A DNA stretch of 64,000 nt from Neelides folsomi (taxonomy: Eukaryota > Arthropoda > Collembola > Neelipleona > Neelidae): contig JAQGBZ010000062.1 of NCBI GenBank assembly GCA_034687125.1, positions 124,001 through 188,000 on the forward strand. Direction: 5' to 3'. Of this stretch, positions 53,270 to 64,000 are shown piece by piece. The first letter of the stretch is position 1; each line of letters begins with the position of its first letter. A program made the translations under genes and the position numbers. Under the pieces are notes generated by a model. That model had not been told where the DNA came from. It saw nothing but the letters and a program-made list of their open reading frames with translations, and did no database searches.

Positions 53270-55428
53270 TTTACTTTTCCGCCCACATGAACCATCCTTT
53301 ATGTCTCAAAGGATTGAAGGCCGAATCTCAAAGTAACACATTGGTCTGTGCTTCCAAAACTTCCAATCCCAAATGCGTTCACTCACAGAAGGTATTTACA
53401 TTCCGTTTATAGAGATTCAACTTTACACTATTTGTACAACAAATCATACATGAGATATAAAATGTAAAGTGACAACGCAAAAGTTTTTTTTATTTTTGTT
53501 GTTTATTTGAAAGTTTGAACGAAATCAAATTGTTTAATTTGTCGGAAAAAAATGTCACCAATCTTTCTGGGAATTCATTTATGGCATCGTTTATTATTCC
53601 AATTCCTAAAGTGAAAAGTATTTTTTACTCTCAATTGAATTAAATCATGATATTTAAGGTTCCTTTCACATTAAACAATTGGTATATTATTGTAACGTTT
53701 CTTTAATACTACCTATACGAGTAAAATACAATATACGTAGGTGTAGGTATCATGTAGTTTTGATTGAAATAACATATAAAATAAATACTCTACTGTACTA
53801 AACATAAAAAGTACACGAGTACACCCAAAAGATTACTTATCTCGTATTATTCTTTTTAGTGTAAACCATGTTATTTTTTATTTAAACTTTATTAATGCAT
53901 AAAATTATTTTAAGTATTAAGAATCCTATTTTTGATTATACTTGTAGACAGTTTCGCAATTAAGGATGGCAATATTTTAACTTTTAGTCCAAATAAGCTT
54001 GACATTGGAAACTACAAAATACCTTCTTTACGTTACAACCACAAACTAATTACCTCAAGGTTGAATGTGATTCTGAAATATCTTATTTAAAGTGCTGTAA
54101 TAATTAATATCGAATGATTTTCGTTCTGCTTCTAATAAAACAATAAAGGCTTCGATAAAATATTTGACTTTAAGTCTCATCAATTTCATATTGATTTATC
54201 GGCGGATGCACATAAACCTTACAATTTTCATCATTTTGTCAAGATCCATGACATGGATCTCAATGTTTTATACAAATACAATATAATCACACACAACTAG
54301 ACAAGTATTCTGATATGATTTTAGTTAAAATGGACACATGCTGTAGTATAAGGAGATACTTACACAAGAATGTAATATTTTAATAGCCGAAGTTCAATTG
54401 AGTGAGCTGGAAAGTTTCATTAATAAACAAAGTCTTTGAAAAGATAAAAATGCGTTGGTTGAAAGCGTCATCCGTTTCTCGTAAGCTATTTAGCTATAAT
54501 TCTCTCTCTCGAGTTCTAAAAATGGCTCATCCGAAGAGAGAAGTGCGGCAATTAAACAGATTGTTCTCTCTCAATTTTCCACGGCACTTTTCATGCTAAT
54601 TCCCCTCGTCTGGATCCACAAGTCCTGAACCAATAAACATTCTTTACATTCACCATTTCTAACCCTCCACAATCTACAAATTTTGGCTTCCTAATGACGA
54701 AGCTTTTTTGGAAATGGATTTAGAGCACATTGTAATACCTACATAAGTTCCGAGAACATGTTTTAAGAGGATATAGTGAATAAACCCAGTAATTCTTAGG
54801 GAATGAGTAACACAGAGTACATAGTCCAAAATCAAAGTTCTGAATATTTATAATATAATATAGCCCAAAATGTCAAATGAACCAATATAACTGCACGAGT
54901 TTAGTTGAGTATAGAACATTTACCACTTTGACTCTAACGAGAGATTCTAATGTTTAAAACATTGTATATTATTATTAGAGTGCAACCATAAGGAATCTAC
55001 TTGTTCGGAACGGAATGCGAGGCAGCACACATGACATGAGACTCATGAGAGTGAAATCAGCACATCAGATGAATATAAAGTGAATTGAATGTAGCTTACT
55101 CATTTAAGAGGACATGAATGTAATGTGTAGGCCAAAATGTAATAAAAAAGCTAAATAGTAAAAGCAATAAGTTGAAATGTAACATGGTCGTATCTCTCAA
55201 GATACAGAGCAAAGAAAGGGAGAATATGAAGTAATAATGTAAATATGATAAGGGCAAATGAAGTGAGTACCGCGTTAGAGAGGAGCGGCAGAGGGGAGAA
55301 TTGGGTGCGTGTGTTGGGCCGAAATCCTCTCCTTCTCTTTTAAATAGTAGTTGGTTGCTGACGATCGAGGAGCTGACGACTCCTCTGCTCACCTCTTTTA
55401 AAAAACATCTTTTTAAATAGAAAGAACG
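53270..55428. other. Divergent intergenic region between Roquin-like gene and 5'-nucleotidase
   Basis: The two genes start head to head, about 2.16 kb apart. The region is AT-rich and holds no recognisable gene. It presumably contains both promoters. An antisense open frame of 172 codons across the nucleotidase start (55096-55614) has no domain and is taken as chance. Confidence 0.5.
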
Positions 55429-58400
55429 ATGCAAATCGCATTCTCCTCCTTTCTCCTTTTCTTCATCTCGTGGGTGAAGTGCGAGTTTCACTTGACGGTC
55501 CTTCATACAAACGACGTTCACTCCAGATTTGCACAAACGAGCAAATATAGCGGAGCGTGTCATCCGGATGAAGCCAAAGAAGGAAAATGCTACGGAGGAT
55601 TTGCCAGACTTCATTATAAAGTCATTATAATACCTTTAGTCTTTCAATATTACTTTTTTATTATATTTCACATAATGTAATAAGGAAGTTAAAAAGGCAT
55701 TTTAATCGCTGATATCAATTTTTGCTATAAACTTTAAATATTTTAACCTTTTTATGATTTAAGGTTGAGGAGATCCGAGCGTCTCATGAAAACGTTGCTT
55801 ATTTGTCAGCCGGAGATTATTATCAAGGAACTGTTTGGTATACTCTGTTTAAATGGCATGTTGTGAGTCATTTCGTCAACTGGCTCAATCACACCGCAAT
55901 GGCAAGATTCACTTTTATGATCTCTTTTCTTTGTGGGGTTTAAACCGCCAGTCATTTATGATCACAAGTTGAAGTTTTAATTCTCAGGCGTTTGGAAACC
56001 ACGAATTTGATGACAATATCGAGGGACTGGTTCCTTTTTTGCAAAAAGCCACATTCCCTGTTGTGAGCTGTAACATTGATGACTCCCTTGAGCCTTCCTT
56101 CCAGGGGCTCTACAATAAATCTGTCGTCGTGGACTACGGCGGCACAAAGGTCGGCATCATTGGCTTCACCACTCAGGTAAGATATAAAATAATGCATGCA
56201 TCCAATAAAGCCAATTGGTGGACCCAGGCGGGACCTAACCAGAGGCTACTTTGCATATTCAATTATGCAAGTATCTGTATAATCCTTTCTTAATTCACTT
56301 TCTTTGGTTAAGCAAAGTGTGTAATAAAATATTTTCGTTGACTTGCAGGAGACGATGGTAAGATTTTCAAGAATGAGCCCGACCAAATTCATTTACATTT
56401 TTACACATACTTTATTTCCAAACTTCCTTCGTGTGGGAGTGGTAAAGTGATAATTATTCCTGAAGGCGATTTCAAATCCTGGGAATCTCAAATTCCTCGA
56501 CGTGGTGGAGGAAGTGAATCGAGAAGCGGAGAAGCTCTACGCCACAGGTGTGAAGATTCTCATTGCTGTCGGCCACGCGGGCTACGACGTTGACATGATG
56601 GTGGCCCTGGTGGATAAAATTGACGCCGTCGTCGGAGGCCACACGAACACCTTTTTGTATCATGGTTGGGAAAATGATCAAAACTGATCAAGGGTGCAGA
56701 GACGTTATTAAAATTATGTATTTTTAGGAAATGCTCCGGACGTTGAGGAGCCAATTGGAGACTATCCAACAATTATTACTCAAAAGAGTGGAAGAAAAGT
56801 CCCCGTTGTGCAGGTTAAGATTGCTAATCAACTATAATTAGATAATTACTTTATGAAGGAGAAATCAAAGACCATTCGACGATCTTTTTATCTCCTCATG
56901 AATTTCAATAAGCTTGGGAGTGTAAATATTAATATATGCAAATTGTAATAGGCTTATGCTTTTGGAAAATATTTGGGATACTTGAACTTGACCTTTAACA
57001 ATGATGGGGAAGTGACGTATTGGGGAGGAAATCCAATCTTGCTTGATTCTTCAGTTCCAGAAGGTATTATTAATTAATTAATTTTTGAAATTTACACCCA
57101 ATTGTTAGTTAATGCTCGAAAATACCTGTATTTGATGTCATATTAAGATACTACATCATTTTATTATTTATTTTGATCTTATTTATGTCAGATGTCTGAT
57201 TGTCAGTTTCCAAAATTCTAAAATTATGGGTACTCCACCCATATTTGCTAACACTCCTCCTAATATTTGCTACATGATTCATATAAAGAATAATATTTAA
57301 ATTTATTTTTTGTTAATTCGTGTATAAATAATTGAATATTTAATTTAATCTCAGACCCAGCAGTTCTGAAAGAAGTGGAAGCATGGGGAATTAACATAAC
57401 AAAACTGACGAGACAAGAAGTTGGAAAGACGCGAGTCTTTTTAGAAGGAAGTTCTCAGGTTTGTCGGCTCCGAGAGTGCAATTTGGGAAACATCATTACT
57501 GACGCAATGGTTTTTATTGTAAGTTGTTCCTGACACTTTGATTTCTTCCTTACACTCCACCCAACTCACGTCATGCATGGATTAGAATTGGGAGTCTTGC
57601 CATGGATTTGGGATATCTTTTAGAGGAGCTGACAAATATAAACTTAAGCACTTGTCAGCATGGCGGTAGTGGAAAGGATCAACCATTTAAACTTTCATTC
57701 ATCTCCCCTATTTAGAATCTCAAATTTCCTGATGACGAGCACTGGAGTCGAGTCTCAATAGCTCTACTTAACAGCGGCAGCATCCGTGCATCAATCGACG
57801 AAAAGTCCAATAATGGTGACACTGATAAAAATCTCAATCCTCAGATTGACTCAATGAAAATACTTTGTATATAGGAACCGTGACGATGGAAGACGTCCTC
57901 ACAGTTCTTCCCTTCCAAAATACCATCGATCTCATTGAGATACAAGGAAACATTCTCAAACAAGCCTTTGAGTTTGCTGTAGAAGGCTATGATCCATTGG
58001 GACATCATTTAGCTGGAAAATTCCTTCAAGTATCAGGTAAGTCATTTTTAATGCAACACTTTCCAATATTAAACTTAGTATTTTTAATAAAACTTATAAA
58101 TCCTTATATGAAGAATTTAAAAATAAACAATCAGGTGTAATCTCTATATAATAAAATAACCGTATCTGTCAGGAGTTCACTGACTTTTAGAGAAAACTGC
58201 TCAACCGGGGGCTCAATTCTAAATGCCAATCTGACGGGAATATACCCTTATAAAAAATGACGGGCCCTTTTTTTAATAAAAATCTTTCGTTAATTAATTA
58301 ACGCCGAATAACCATTAAATTATTTAAGTTCCCCGCTACCCCATTTAAATTTATTTAAAAAAAATGGGCGAGTTTGTTTATTTTTTTCATCTCCAAGTAT

Positions 58401-59438
58401 TTTAATAATTTTTATTAATATTTCCACGCTTCTCCCAAGGCATTCTTTATTGAATTAAATAATTGAATTAAATATTTTAAAAATATATTTGTGTCCGGCT
58501 CCTGGCCCAAAATGTGCCCAGGGATCATAGTTGGGCTAAAGTCCCATTCGGAATCGGACCGGGCAGGAACACTTGAACGAAATCGGAACATGATCGGAAC
58601 CCGATCGGAACAAGACCAGACAGTAGGGTAAAAAATCGGAATCGTACAGGAGCGCATCGTTCCTGTCCGTTCCCACCTTCTGGCTCGGGTTATACCCGAA
58701 TCGGGTAGCAAATGTCAAACTCTGTCATTGTCATGATTTTAAAAGGTTTTTAAGGACTTATAAGAGCCCTGATTAAAAGATAGACACCTGAATTTTATTA
58801 AGATGGGCCAGTTATTGGCCCCTCTTCCTACGTGTTTGTAACTTCTATCCATTATAATTATATGTCCGGGCCCGAAATGTGTCCGGGGGACAGGTATCGA
58901 ACCCTTATATTTTGTACTACTCAGTACTATTTAATAGTTTTTAATGGATAAAAGTTACAAACCAGTCGGGAGACTGGCCGATTACTGGTTAATTTAATAA
59001 AATTTTTAGGTGTAAAGGTGACTTATGATCTGTCACAACCTGTTGGCAACAGAGTGGCAAGCCTTTTGGTAAGATGTCGAGAATGCCGTATTCCTGAATT
59101 TGAATCGATCGACGAAGGCAAGATTTACATTGTTGCTGTTCCCACTTATCTGGCCACTGGTGGAGATGGATATCAAATCATTAAAAAGAATCTTCGAGCG
59201 CATCATATTTCAGGTTTAATTTTCCTTAATTTGCTTTCTTTCTTAAATGTAAAACCATTTTACAGGAATCCTGGACTCTGACACGCTTGTGGAATATCTT
59301 CAAAGAACGGGGCCGTTTATTCAGGGTTTGGAAGGTCGAATTACTTTCCTCAATGGGACTCAAAGTAGTGCAGTGAAAATTATCTCAAGCTTCTTTATCT
59401 TCATTCTTCCTTCCTTTGTTTTCTTTTCTTCTTGGTGA
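55429..59438 (+). CDS. Ecto-5'-nucleotidase (CD73/NT5E-like), GPI-anchored
   Basis: Twelve exons keep frame: 55429-55620, 55764-55901, 55988-56176, 56349-56357, 56466-56664, 56728-56813, 56952-57063, 57355-57518, 57716-57815, 57875-58036, 59010-59213 and 59266-59438, giving 575 residues (human CD73 574). A signal peptide of about 18 residues starts MQIAFSSFLLFF. The metallophosphatase motifs are HTNDVH, SAGDYYQGT, GNHEFD, VGHAGYD and GGHTNTF. The C-terminal substrate domain has NSGSIRASIDE, LPFQNTIDL and ATGGDGYQII. The tail ends FFIFILPSFVFFSSW, a good GPI signal. The enzyme hydrolyses extracellular nucleoside monophosphates such as AMP. The adenine-stacking Phe pair of CD73 appears as Ile and Tyr. 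Intron 2 is GC-AG, exon 4 is a 9-nt microexon (ETM), and intron 10 contains a Helitron. Confidence 0.93.
58141..58988 (+). mobile_element. Non-autonomous Helitron in 5'-nucleotidase intron 10
   Basis: The 848-bp segment starts TCTCTATATAATAAAA directly after an A and ends CTGG directly before a T, consistent with insertion between A and T and no target duplication. Eleven bases from the 3' end is a hairpin with stem CCAGTC/GACTGG and loop GGGA (58962-58977). This 5'-TC, 3' hairpin and CTRR structure is the Helitron definition. An imperfect inverted repeat around GTTTGTAACTTCTATCCATT (about 58831) and 58940-58965 lies inside. No Rep/helicase coding is present, and the internal sequence is unrecognised. 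Confidence 0.78.
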
Positions 59439-62400
59439 AGTTTAAGGACTTTAATTATCTTATAGTATCACATATGTAACAGAGGTATTTGGTTATGACT
59501 CTTATGACCATACAATTTACGATTGTTCGTAAATGAGCTCTTAATCAAGGGATTTTGTATATTCACGTTTGAAACTTACCAAACTAAAATACTAAACCCA
59601 TCGCCCATCGATAAACTTTTACAAAACAAAACCGCTTTTTTCATTTTTAAGTATTCTTTTACACCTACGACTAAACCTTCTTCGAGTTGAGTATATGGAA
59701 TTTTAATTATTTTAAGGATTTTTAGTACTTATAATATGTAATTTCTTTGTTCATGGCATTGTTAATTGTTATTGTAAATATTTAGTATTAAAGAATGATG
59801 CTATGTACTACAGATAGTATTTTGAGCTTAATTCCAATGAACGTGTAAGATAATAATTAACATTTTATTTGTGAGCAAACCATGAAAAATTTTTATATCG
59901 TGATATAAGAGAAAGTACGTGTAAAAATATTTCTTTTTTGTTAATAAATGATAGAAAGTCTATTTTGTAAATTGATTTCAAGAGATCAATCAAAATCGTG
60001 ATCATCATTATATCTTTATGTATACAGGTAGATAGACTAAGTAAATTATTAAAAAACTATTTTTATTTATTGACTAATCAAAATCTAAAGGCTTCCCTGG
60101 ACAGCTACTATAAGTATATACAATATACCGTATGTTAAGTCTGGACTACTGATAGGTAACTTACCTAATTAATTTTGATATCAATACGAAGCACTTGCTT
60201 CTGAGCTTCACTTTTTTTAATTAATCAACATATCGAACTTGAAATGGCAATCTTTCAATAAACTTTATCAGCTATCCTTCAAATGTAAGTTAAAGACCTT
60301 CTGACTTAAGAAACTTTTGATGTAATGTGTATTATTATAAACTTTTTATAACCCAATTACCATTAACATGTAACTTTTATAAAGGAAACGTGAAGTGTGT
60401 GTTGTATATAAATTGTGCATTTAACTTACCAATTAATTAACTGAGCTTAACAATATTGTTAAATACGTATTCACCAACTGTGAACAAAATAAAGACGGGT
60501 GCCAGTAAACGTTTAATGGATGGGAACAGTGAAGCAGCTTGGATTGTTAATTGATGGGATAATTTTTCAATGGAACGAGAGATTGATTGAGATGACTTTA
60601 TGATGAATTCTTGAAATAAAATATTAATGAAATTCAGGACTAACGTGGCGGACACCATGAAAAGGATAAATCTACTTTGATGAGAACACGAGGAGAATTT
60701 CTAATGAGTCCTTTTATATCTTCCATTAATTCATTTTTCAGCAGCACTCATCTATTTTTATGATTAGCAATTCAGAAGCCGTGAACAATTCTTCAACATT
60801 CAATTATTTATGATTTATGACTTTTATTGACATTGGAAATAAGTGATTGAATTCCTAACGCCAATGACGGTGTAAAAACCATTTATTATCCATTTCGATA
60901 AAAATACATTATTGAGAACTTAAATTATTACACACAGGTAAATAATACTTTTTAATGAATAAATTATTTGGTTTTCTGCATAGTACAAGCTTGTTTTGCT
61001 TTTTAAGACTTTCCTAACCACCTGGGGATAAATAAATTTAAAAGTAAGATTGCTACAATTACCTCTATACAATTGTAAACTAAGAATCCAAATACGTATT
61101 TATGATCTTTAGCTTTAACCTTCACACATTTATTAAAAATAATTGGAGTTGGAAAAAATTAACGAAATCAATGCAATTTCAATTAAACACCTGGGCATTA
61201 AATACAACAAGATATCCTTTGGTACTAGTTTAGCATGTTTAAATATAGTAGTTTTGCATTTTTAATCGTTTAATAGGCTTCCTTAAATACTATTTTTATT
61301 AAAAATCTTACTCCGATTCACAGTAATGTATCATGTACAAGTTGCATATATAAAATACGCTTCGGAACTCAAGAATGCAAAAGAGGAAGACTAGGAGCAT
61401 CTAAATAAAATTGGGCATGGAATGTTTCAATACTTTTGGACGATTACTTAATGTTAGTAATAAATGAGATTAAAAGGAAATTGGGTATAAAAAATTGATA
61501 GTTAATAATTATGCCATTAAATCAAATGCGATTTCTAGAAGATCAAAGGTAATAATACATAGTTATACATAATATAACAATTGTAATTCACAATCTTTCC
61601 CAATCTCCCTAATAGCTTAAATAGTATTTTAATATCTTCCGTTTGATCAAGTACTTTTACAAATAATACCAACGAGCATTGTAATAAATTGCAATTCCTA
61701 CGCTCATACTCCATTCGTTTTATAATCTATTAACTTTTGAAGATGCAATGTGTAATTAGTAATGAAGAATGAAGAAATCCACCATCAATCCTTCGATTGC
61801 CTTAATAGCTCCGAGCTGGCTGTGCGGGAGTGGAGAGGTCCATGTGAAATCTACCCAAACAAATCAAAGATTAAATATGGCTATCATCAGTCAGACTCCT
61901 TGTATCATAAATCCATTCCAATTATTTTCCATTCCTAATGGCCAATTACCTGATCGTTAAACTTTCCGCTAAGGACCGACAGGGAGTTTGCCCTTTTCAT
62001 GCTACACAAAAAATGGTTTATTCAATTAGTTACATAGATTTTAATAAAGAATTTGTATTAGTTTTAATGACAGAATGTGCAATGAATAATTGAAATATGA
62101 GGAGTTGCTGAAAGTGTAATTTACAAGGCAGCAACTGCGAATGAAAGAAAAGTGCAAACAAATGAGTGGAGGATCCACAACCCATGAAATGAGAGCAGAA
62201 AAATCAAATTTAATTAATAAAATCTATTGCTTCAAGCACTCTGGTTTTATGCGATCAAATTGTACTCAATATAATGAGAGAATCAAATTATCAGGTATAT
62301 TACAATTACTTATAAAATCCTTATTTGGTATGCAGAAATATTCAGCCAAACTTAATAACAAAATGTATAATTAAATAATTATCATAAAAATAAATAAAAA

Positions 62401-64000
62401 CTAGATTAAAATAATTTACAAATTGATGTTAATAATCGATATATATAATCGCTAGAGTTAAAAAATGACGTGAATGAGTCTCAATAAAAGTACCAAAGTT
62501 GCAATTGCGTATATTTAAAGTGGTTCAAGTCGTGTAAAATATTTGGGTGTGGGTGGCTGACCACTTCCTGCTCTCAATTCACCCTCAGATTGTGGACGTG
62601 GAAGAGAAAAGAGTGTTGATGTGAGTGTGAATGGAAGTTGACCTGGGACATAAATGATTCTCACCTTGTGTACTGCTTGATGTAGTCGGGGTCTCGCCTT
62701 GAGAGCATTTCCATAACTTTCGGAATGGAATTACGAATTGAAGCCCTCAACTTCGAAAACGAACCTGACCGCCTCAACTTCCCAAACTGTACACACAGGA
62801 AGGTCAACTGAAGTTTCCCCTAATCGTCTCTTTTTCTTTCTTCCCCTCACGGAGGAACACGGCTTTTACTCTTACATAATTGCTACGTGCAAAAGCTTAA
62901 AAGCAACTACGGAATGTACAAACTACCTCTAAAAATACTTTAATACTAATGGTATTAGTAATTCTTTCATTAATTCCAATTCAATTGTTTAAGAAAAATA
63001 AGAATTATGTTCGCATTAAAGATAATTTAAAAAATAATTAATTTTTGTATGAAACTAAAAAGGATTAGTAGAAAAACTTAAATAAGTTAAACATAGATTA
63101 CTTATAATAATGATTAAGTATTAATAGTATTGTAATGTACGTTGATACAATACATAGCAGTGACAATCTAATGACTAATGAATGTTAACTCTTGGTAAGT
63201 GAAATCTTGCAGCGTGAATTGACTATGTATTTAATTATAAAATTTACTCAAATTGTATTATGTAAAGATACAAAATAATAACAATAAACAAATTGGCAAA
63301 ATCAAGATTTATTGTAAAATAACAAAATGATTGATTGTTATTTAAGAAATATAATTTTCGATGTAAAATTTAAATAAAATACAGTTATATAAATAAAGAT
63401 AAAGGTACAAAGAAGTAATGACTGAAATCTACAATGTAATTTTAGTAAATAATAAGAATAATAACATAAACATGCATTATGTAGAGTATTTTCTTTCTTC
63501 TAATCTTATGTTTAAAATTGTGTTAAAATTTAATGCAGTGCTTTGTTAGTTAGAGTAATGCAATAAATAGCAAAATTATATTAATTGAAAGCAGTCGTAA
63601 TTGCCTGTTAGTTCTTTGCTAAATGTTATTCTTTTTAATTTATGAAAGATAATGGGTTATTGGAACAATGTACAGAGAACCACGAACGGATATTTAAAAA
63701 TGTTTCTTACAAATAAAATTCAATCCAATGAATTATTTCTAACCATTACTTAATCCATTTAATAATGGTTAAATAATACGACAAGCGTCAGTTATTAGAA
63801 TTCTCCTAGTATCCAACAATTAATAATTTACGGTTTAAGCACCAAGCAGGATTTTAACAGCCGCAGCCGGCGTTAAGTTAAAGGTGTGGCGCGAGTGAGA
63901 ACAACTGCAGTGCAGAGACCTCAAAAACACCTCAATTTCTTCAATAAAAGAATTCCTTCTTTTTAAATGGAATTGATAACAAAAGAACACTTGACAAAAA
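59439..64000. other. AT-rich region without a supported gene
   Basis: The first part may be 3' UTR of the 5'-nucleotidase. No protein domain, splice-linked exons, RNA gene or transposon ends were recognised. A slightly more GC-rich patch at 62500-62900 and another near 63838-63925 could be promoter or exon edges of a neighbouring gene, but neither could be supported. Confidence 0.45.

Noticed and set aside
55096-55614. 172-codon minus-strand open frame opposite the 5'-nucleotidase start
   Set aside because: Its second half is the antisense shadow of a well-supported exon, and it has no domain.

Overview
The window looks like nuclear DNA from an arthropod. Genes have many short introns next to a few very long ones, with GT-AG (occasionally GC-AG) junctions and AATAAA signals. 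The neural adhesion gene resembles insect klingon, and the mobile elements (DIRS-type, DD41D and DD34D mariners, Tc1, hAT, Helitron) are common in arthropods. The species cannot be named from sequence alone.

Layout. Positions 1-8121 hold no gene I can support. Positions 8122-13730 are a degenerate but structurally complete DIRS-like tyrosine-recombinase retrotransposon. It has inverted terminal repeats, an internal complementary region and gag-like, RT, RNase H and YR remnants. A small MITE and a DD41D mariner-type element are nested in its internal complementary region. Positions 13731-20571 are non-coding. A klingon-like cell adhesion gene (+; three Ig domains plus FnIII; first exon not found) spans 20572-37424. 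An AT-rich stretch then leads to a decayed Tc1 element (40253-41848).

Positions 42314-59438 are gene-dense: MCM7 (+, with a mariner in intron 8), a PQ-loop SLC66A2-like membrane protein (+, with a TIR element in intron 4), a 383-bp hAT-type MITE, ribokinase (+), a short Roquin-like protein (-, convergent with ribokinase) and an ecto-5'-nucleotidase (+, divergent from the Roquin gene, with a Helitron in intron 10). Positions 59439-64000 are AT-rich with no supported gene.

The host genes do not form a pathway: replication licensing (MCM7), ribose salvage (ribokinase), extracellular nucleotide breakdown (5'-nucleotidase), mRNA decay or ubiquitin signalling (Roquin-like), a putative membrane transporter or scramblase (SLC66A2-like) and neural adhesion (klingon-like). 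Exon models were built by hand from reading-frame continuity and splice dinucleotides; every junction given keeps frame. The most notable observations are the DIRS architecture with its doubly invaded internal complementary region, the Roquin-like protein lacking the CCCH zinc finger and the last RING ligands, a 9-nt microexon in the 5'-nucleotidase, and two GC-AG introns.
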